A stretch of DNA of 64,000 nucleotides from Chitinophagaceae bacterium (GTDB taxonomy: Bacteria > Bacteroidota > Bacteroidia > Chitinophagales > Chitinophagaceae). The notes under the pieces were generated by a model. The model was not told where the DNA came from. It was given only the letters and a program-made list of their open reading frames with translations, and did no database searches. The stretch's first letter is position 1. Each line of letters begins with the position of its first letter. The stretch lies in the NCBI GenBank assembly GCA_023957125.1, contig JAMLHL010000008.1, positions 124,001 through 188,000 on the forward strand, written 5' to 3'. Made by a program: the position numbers and the translations under genes. This document shows positions 62,246 through 64,000 of the stretch, in pieces.

Positions 62246-64000
62246 TTATTGCATCTGCATCATATCGTCTCCGCCTCCGCTACCGGTCCTGTTGTTCTTC
62301 CTTTTAAACAGGGAGGCGTCAAACTTCCCAAACCGGTATGCAAAATTAAGCCTGAACATAGTGCCGTCTCTTCTTCTCCACATATCCTGAACAAATACGC
62401 TGTTTTCGGAATGAGCATCATATTTCCGGGTCTTCAGCAGATCGCTTACGCTAAGCGTAACCGAGGCTTTTTTGTCTTTCAAAAACTCTTTTCTGAAAGC
62501 TATGTCTATCCCATAATTCGGGTTGATATAGCCCTGGGCCGCGCCACTGGCGCCACCGAAAAAGCCGCCACGGAAGCCGCCACCGCCCTGGGGCACCAGC
62601 GTCCGCGACTGGTAATCGCCCGACAACTGGATCGTGTAATTAGCGGGCAGCTTGAAGTTGACATTCATTTTTCCGAAAAAAGCCCAGCGGTCGTTAACCC
62701 CTAAGGCTTCGTCCAATCCACTATTGTCTATTCTTGCATTGTAGAAGTTGAGGTTGGTAGTAATATCTACCCAGCCTGTGATCGGGTTTTTGGAAGTGAA
62801 TTCCAACCCGTATGACCGGCTTGAATTGGCATTGATATACGAAATGACCATAGCCGAGTCGAGCTTTCCATCCGGGAGGGGTACATCATATTGCAAATCC
62901 TGGTATTGGGTGATGAGGTTATTGGTTTGTTTGAAATATACCGAAGTCAGAAGGCTGTGCCCCTTGCCCAGAGATTTGCTGTAATTCAGTTCAAAAGAAT
63001 TGGTGAATTCCGGTCTGAGCCCTGGATTGCCCACCCTGATGTTCAGCAGATCCGATACATCGTAATAAGGGATCTGTTGCCAGAAATTGGGGCGGTTGAT
63101 CCGGCGGGAGTAGTTCAACTGGAGGTCCTGCCCGGGGCTTAAAGTTTGCGTTACAAATACGCTCGGGAAGAATTCCAACGGATATTTGTTGGAAAAGGTT
63201 TCCCCGGTGCTGAGCACGGTGCCTTTGTATTGTGAGCTTTCTGCCCGCAGCCCCAACTGGTAAGAAAAATTCTCCCTTATTTTATTTGAATAGGTAGAGT
63301 AAGCGGCATATACCTGGTCAATGTATTTGTAGTTAGTGCTGGCGGAAGGGATCACTACAAATTCGTCCAGATCGTAGTTGAAAGCGCTGTTTTCGTTGAT
63401 GTTTTTGTTGTCCCTGATTGCCGCACGAACGCCACTTTCAAATTTTCCTTTCCCCACGGGACTGGTATAATCGGACTGAATGGTCCAGAAGGTGGATCGG
63501 CCTGAAGAGGAAAGTTTTTGTAAAGCGGGGTCTCCCAATTTATTTCCTGCAGGATCGTAATAGGTGGTTATATAATCTCCATTGCCGGAATTGGAACTTG
63601 TATTAAAATTAACATCGGCCGTCAGTTCCCTTCCCGACTTGGGAAAGAGGTGTTTATAGCCCAGAGCGGGGCCGAAATTTTTGAAATTTCGTTTGTTAGC
63701 CGTAGTCCTGATAGCGTTCTGCATCCTTACCGGCACGGACATGGTGTCTATGTGAATATTATCGGTCTGGAAACTGTTGAAATTACCATTGGGCAAAGCC
63801 ATAGAGAGGGTAAGGGTGTTCCGGTTATCCATAAAATAATCCATGCCAATTCTTCCAAACAGGAACTGGCCTGTATTGGTGGAGTTGCTGGACTGATTTA
63901 ATATCGTATTATCCAGTTTGTTACTGAAGAGATTTTCCCGGTAGGTATGGCCGGTGCCAATACTTTTACGTTGAAACAGGTTCAATCCCAAAAAAACATT
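62246..64000 (-). CDS. Outer-membrane beta-barrel family receptor, 3' part
   Basis: The last 584 or so codons of a longer gene that continues beyond the right edge. The sequence is a long run of amphipathic strands with barrel blocks (QLNYSRRINRPNFWQQIPYY, RVGNPGLRPEFTNSFELNYS, SVYFKQTNNLITQY, YGLEFTSKNPITGWVDITTN). The pattern is typical of the outer-membrane beta-barrel family (PF14905) of TonB-dependent-receptor-like proteins. It ends with LNFAYRFGKFDASLFKRK and a Gly/Met-rich tail. The plug domain is outside the window, so the substrate cannot be guessed. Confidence 0.88.
   Translation of the reverse strand, partial: NVFLGLNLFQRKSIGTGHTYRENLFSNKLDNTILNQSSNSTNTGQFLFGRIGMDYFMDNRNTLTLSMALPNGNFNSFQTDNIHIDTMSVPVRMQNAIRTTANKRNFKNFGPALGYKHLFPKSGRELTADVNFNTSSNSGNGDYITTYYDPAGNKLGDPALQKLSSSGRSTFWTIQSDYTSPVGKGKFESGVRAAIRDNKNINENSAFNYDLDEFVVIPSASTNYKYIDQVYAAYSTYSNKIRENFSYQLGLRAESSQYKGTVLSTGETFSNKYPLEFFPSVFVTQTLSPGQDLQLNYSRRINRPNFWQQIPYYDVSDLLNIRVGNPGLRPEFTNSFELNYSKSLGKGHSLLTSVYFKQTNNLITQYQDLQYDVPLPDGKLDSAMVISYINANSSRSYGLEFTSKNPITGWVDITTNLNFYNARIDNSGLDEALGVNDRWAFFGKMNVNFKLPANYTIQLSGDYQSRTLVPQGGGGFRGGFFGGASGAAQGYINPNYGIDIAFRKEFLKDKKASVTLSVSDLLKTRKYDAHSENSVFVQDMWRRRDGTMFRLNFAYRFGKFDASLFKRKNNRTGSGGGDDMMQMQ

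Overview
The window is chromosomal DNA of a Bacteroidota bacterium, most likely from the Chitinophagaceae. Signs of this are SusC/SusD outer-membrane pairs, a type IX secretion sorting domain, the PorD (DUF4835) and DUF4296 genes in the bamD-rpoZ-coaBC neighbourhood, GLPGLI-type and AsmA-like envelope proteins, and promoters of the TTTG / TAnnTTTG type. No Shine-Dalgarno sequences stand out. The genus cannot be fixed from sequence reading alone.

Layout. (1) 1-14.9 kb is mostly housekeeping: tandem outer-membrane barrel genes, a T9SS-secreted protein, htpG, a methyltransferase, recJ, a polyprenyl diphosphate synthase, an OmpA-family protein, then bamD-rpoZ-coaBC-porD-DUF4296. (2) 15-20.5 kb holds a CCA-adding enzyme, a pRiA4b ORF-3-like protein, miaA, and a two-gene unit in which an AmgK-like sugar kinase fused to a RapZ C-terminal domain precedes a MurU-like nucleotidyltransferase. 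(3) 20.5-24.7 kb is a decayed island beside tRNA-Pro(CGG). It has an AbiEi/AbiEii type IV toxin-antitoxin operon whose toxin frame is broken by one base, a striking palindromic operator with two diverged copies, and a deleted tyrosine-recombinase pseudogene. (4) 25-34 kb holds a small membrane protein, an NAD(P)-binding pseudogene, a large AsmA-like protein, trmH, a GLPGLI-like protein, and an ATP-grasp-like plus glutamine-amidotransferase pair. (5) 33.3-59.6 kb is a large polysaccharide utilisation locus (PUL): a divergent AraC regulator, then 17 codirectional genes. (6) 60-64 kb holds a lipoprotein, a haem-binding protein, pcm, and the C-terminal part of an outer-membrane beta-barrel receptor running off the right edge.

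The PUL is the most interesting part. SusC/SusD would import a deoxy-sugar-containing glycan or glycoside. Two GH29 alpha-L-fucosidases and three large (alpha/alpha)6-type glycosidase candidates (GH95-like, DUF4450, DUF5703) would cut it. A RhaM/FucM-type mutarotase, a RhaT-like symporter, a COG3618 sugar-lactonase-like amidohydrolase and two Gfo/Idh/MocA proteins would handle the released sugar. Interleaved with these are two class III CoA-transferases, two MaoC-type hotdog proteins (one without the catalytic His) and a solute-binding-protein fold with no signal peptide and no ABC transporter. No isomerase, kinase, aldolase or enolase-family dehydratase for fucose or rhamnose is present. The inference is that this PUL may feed a CoA-thioester route that I do not recognise as described.
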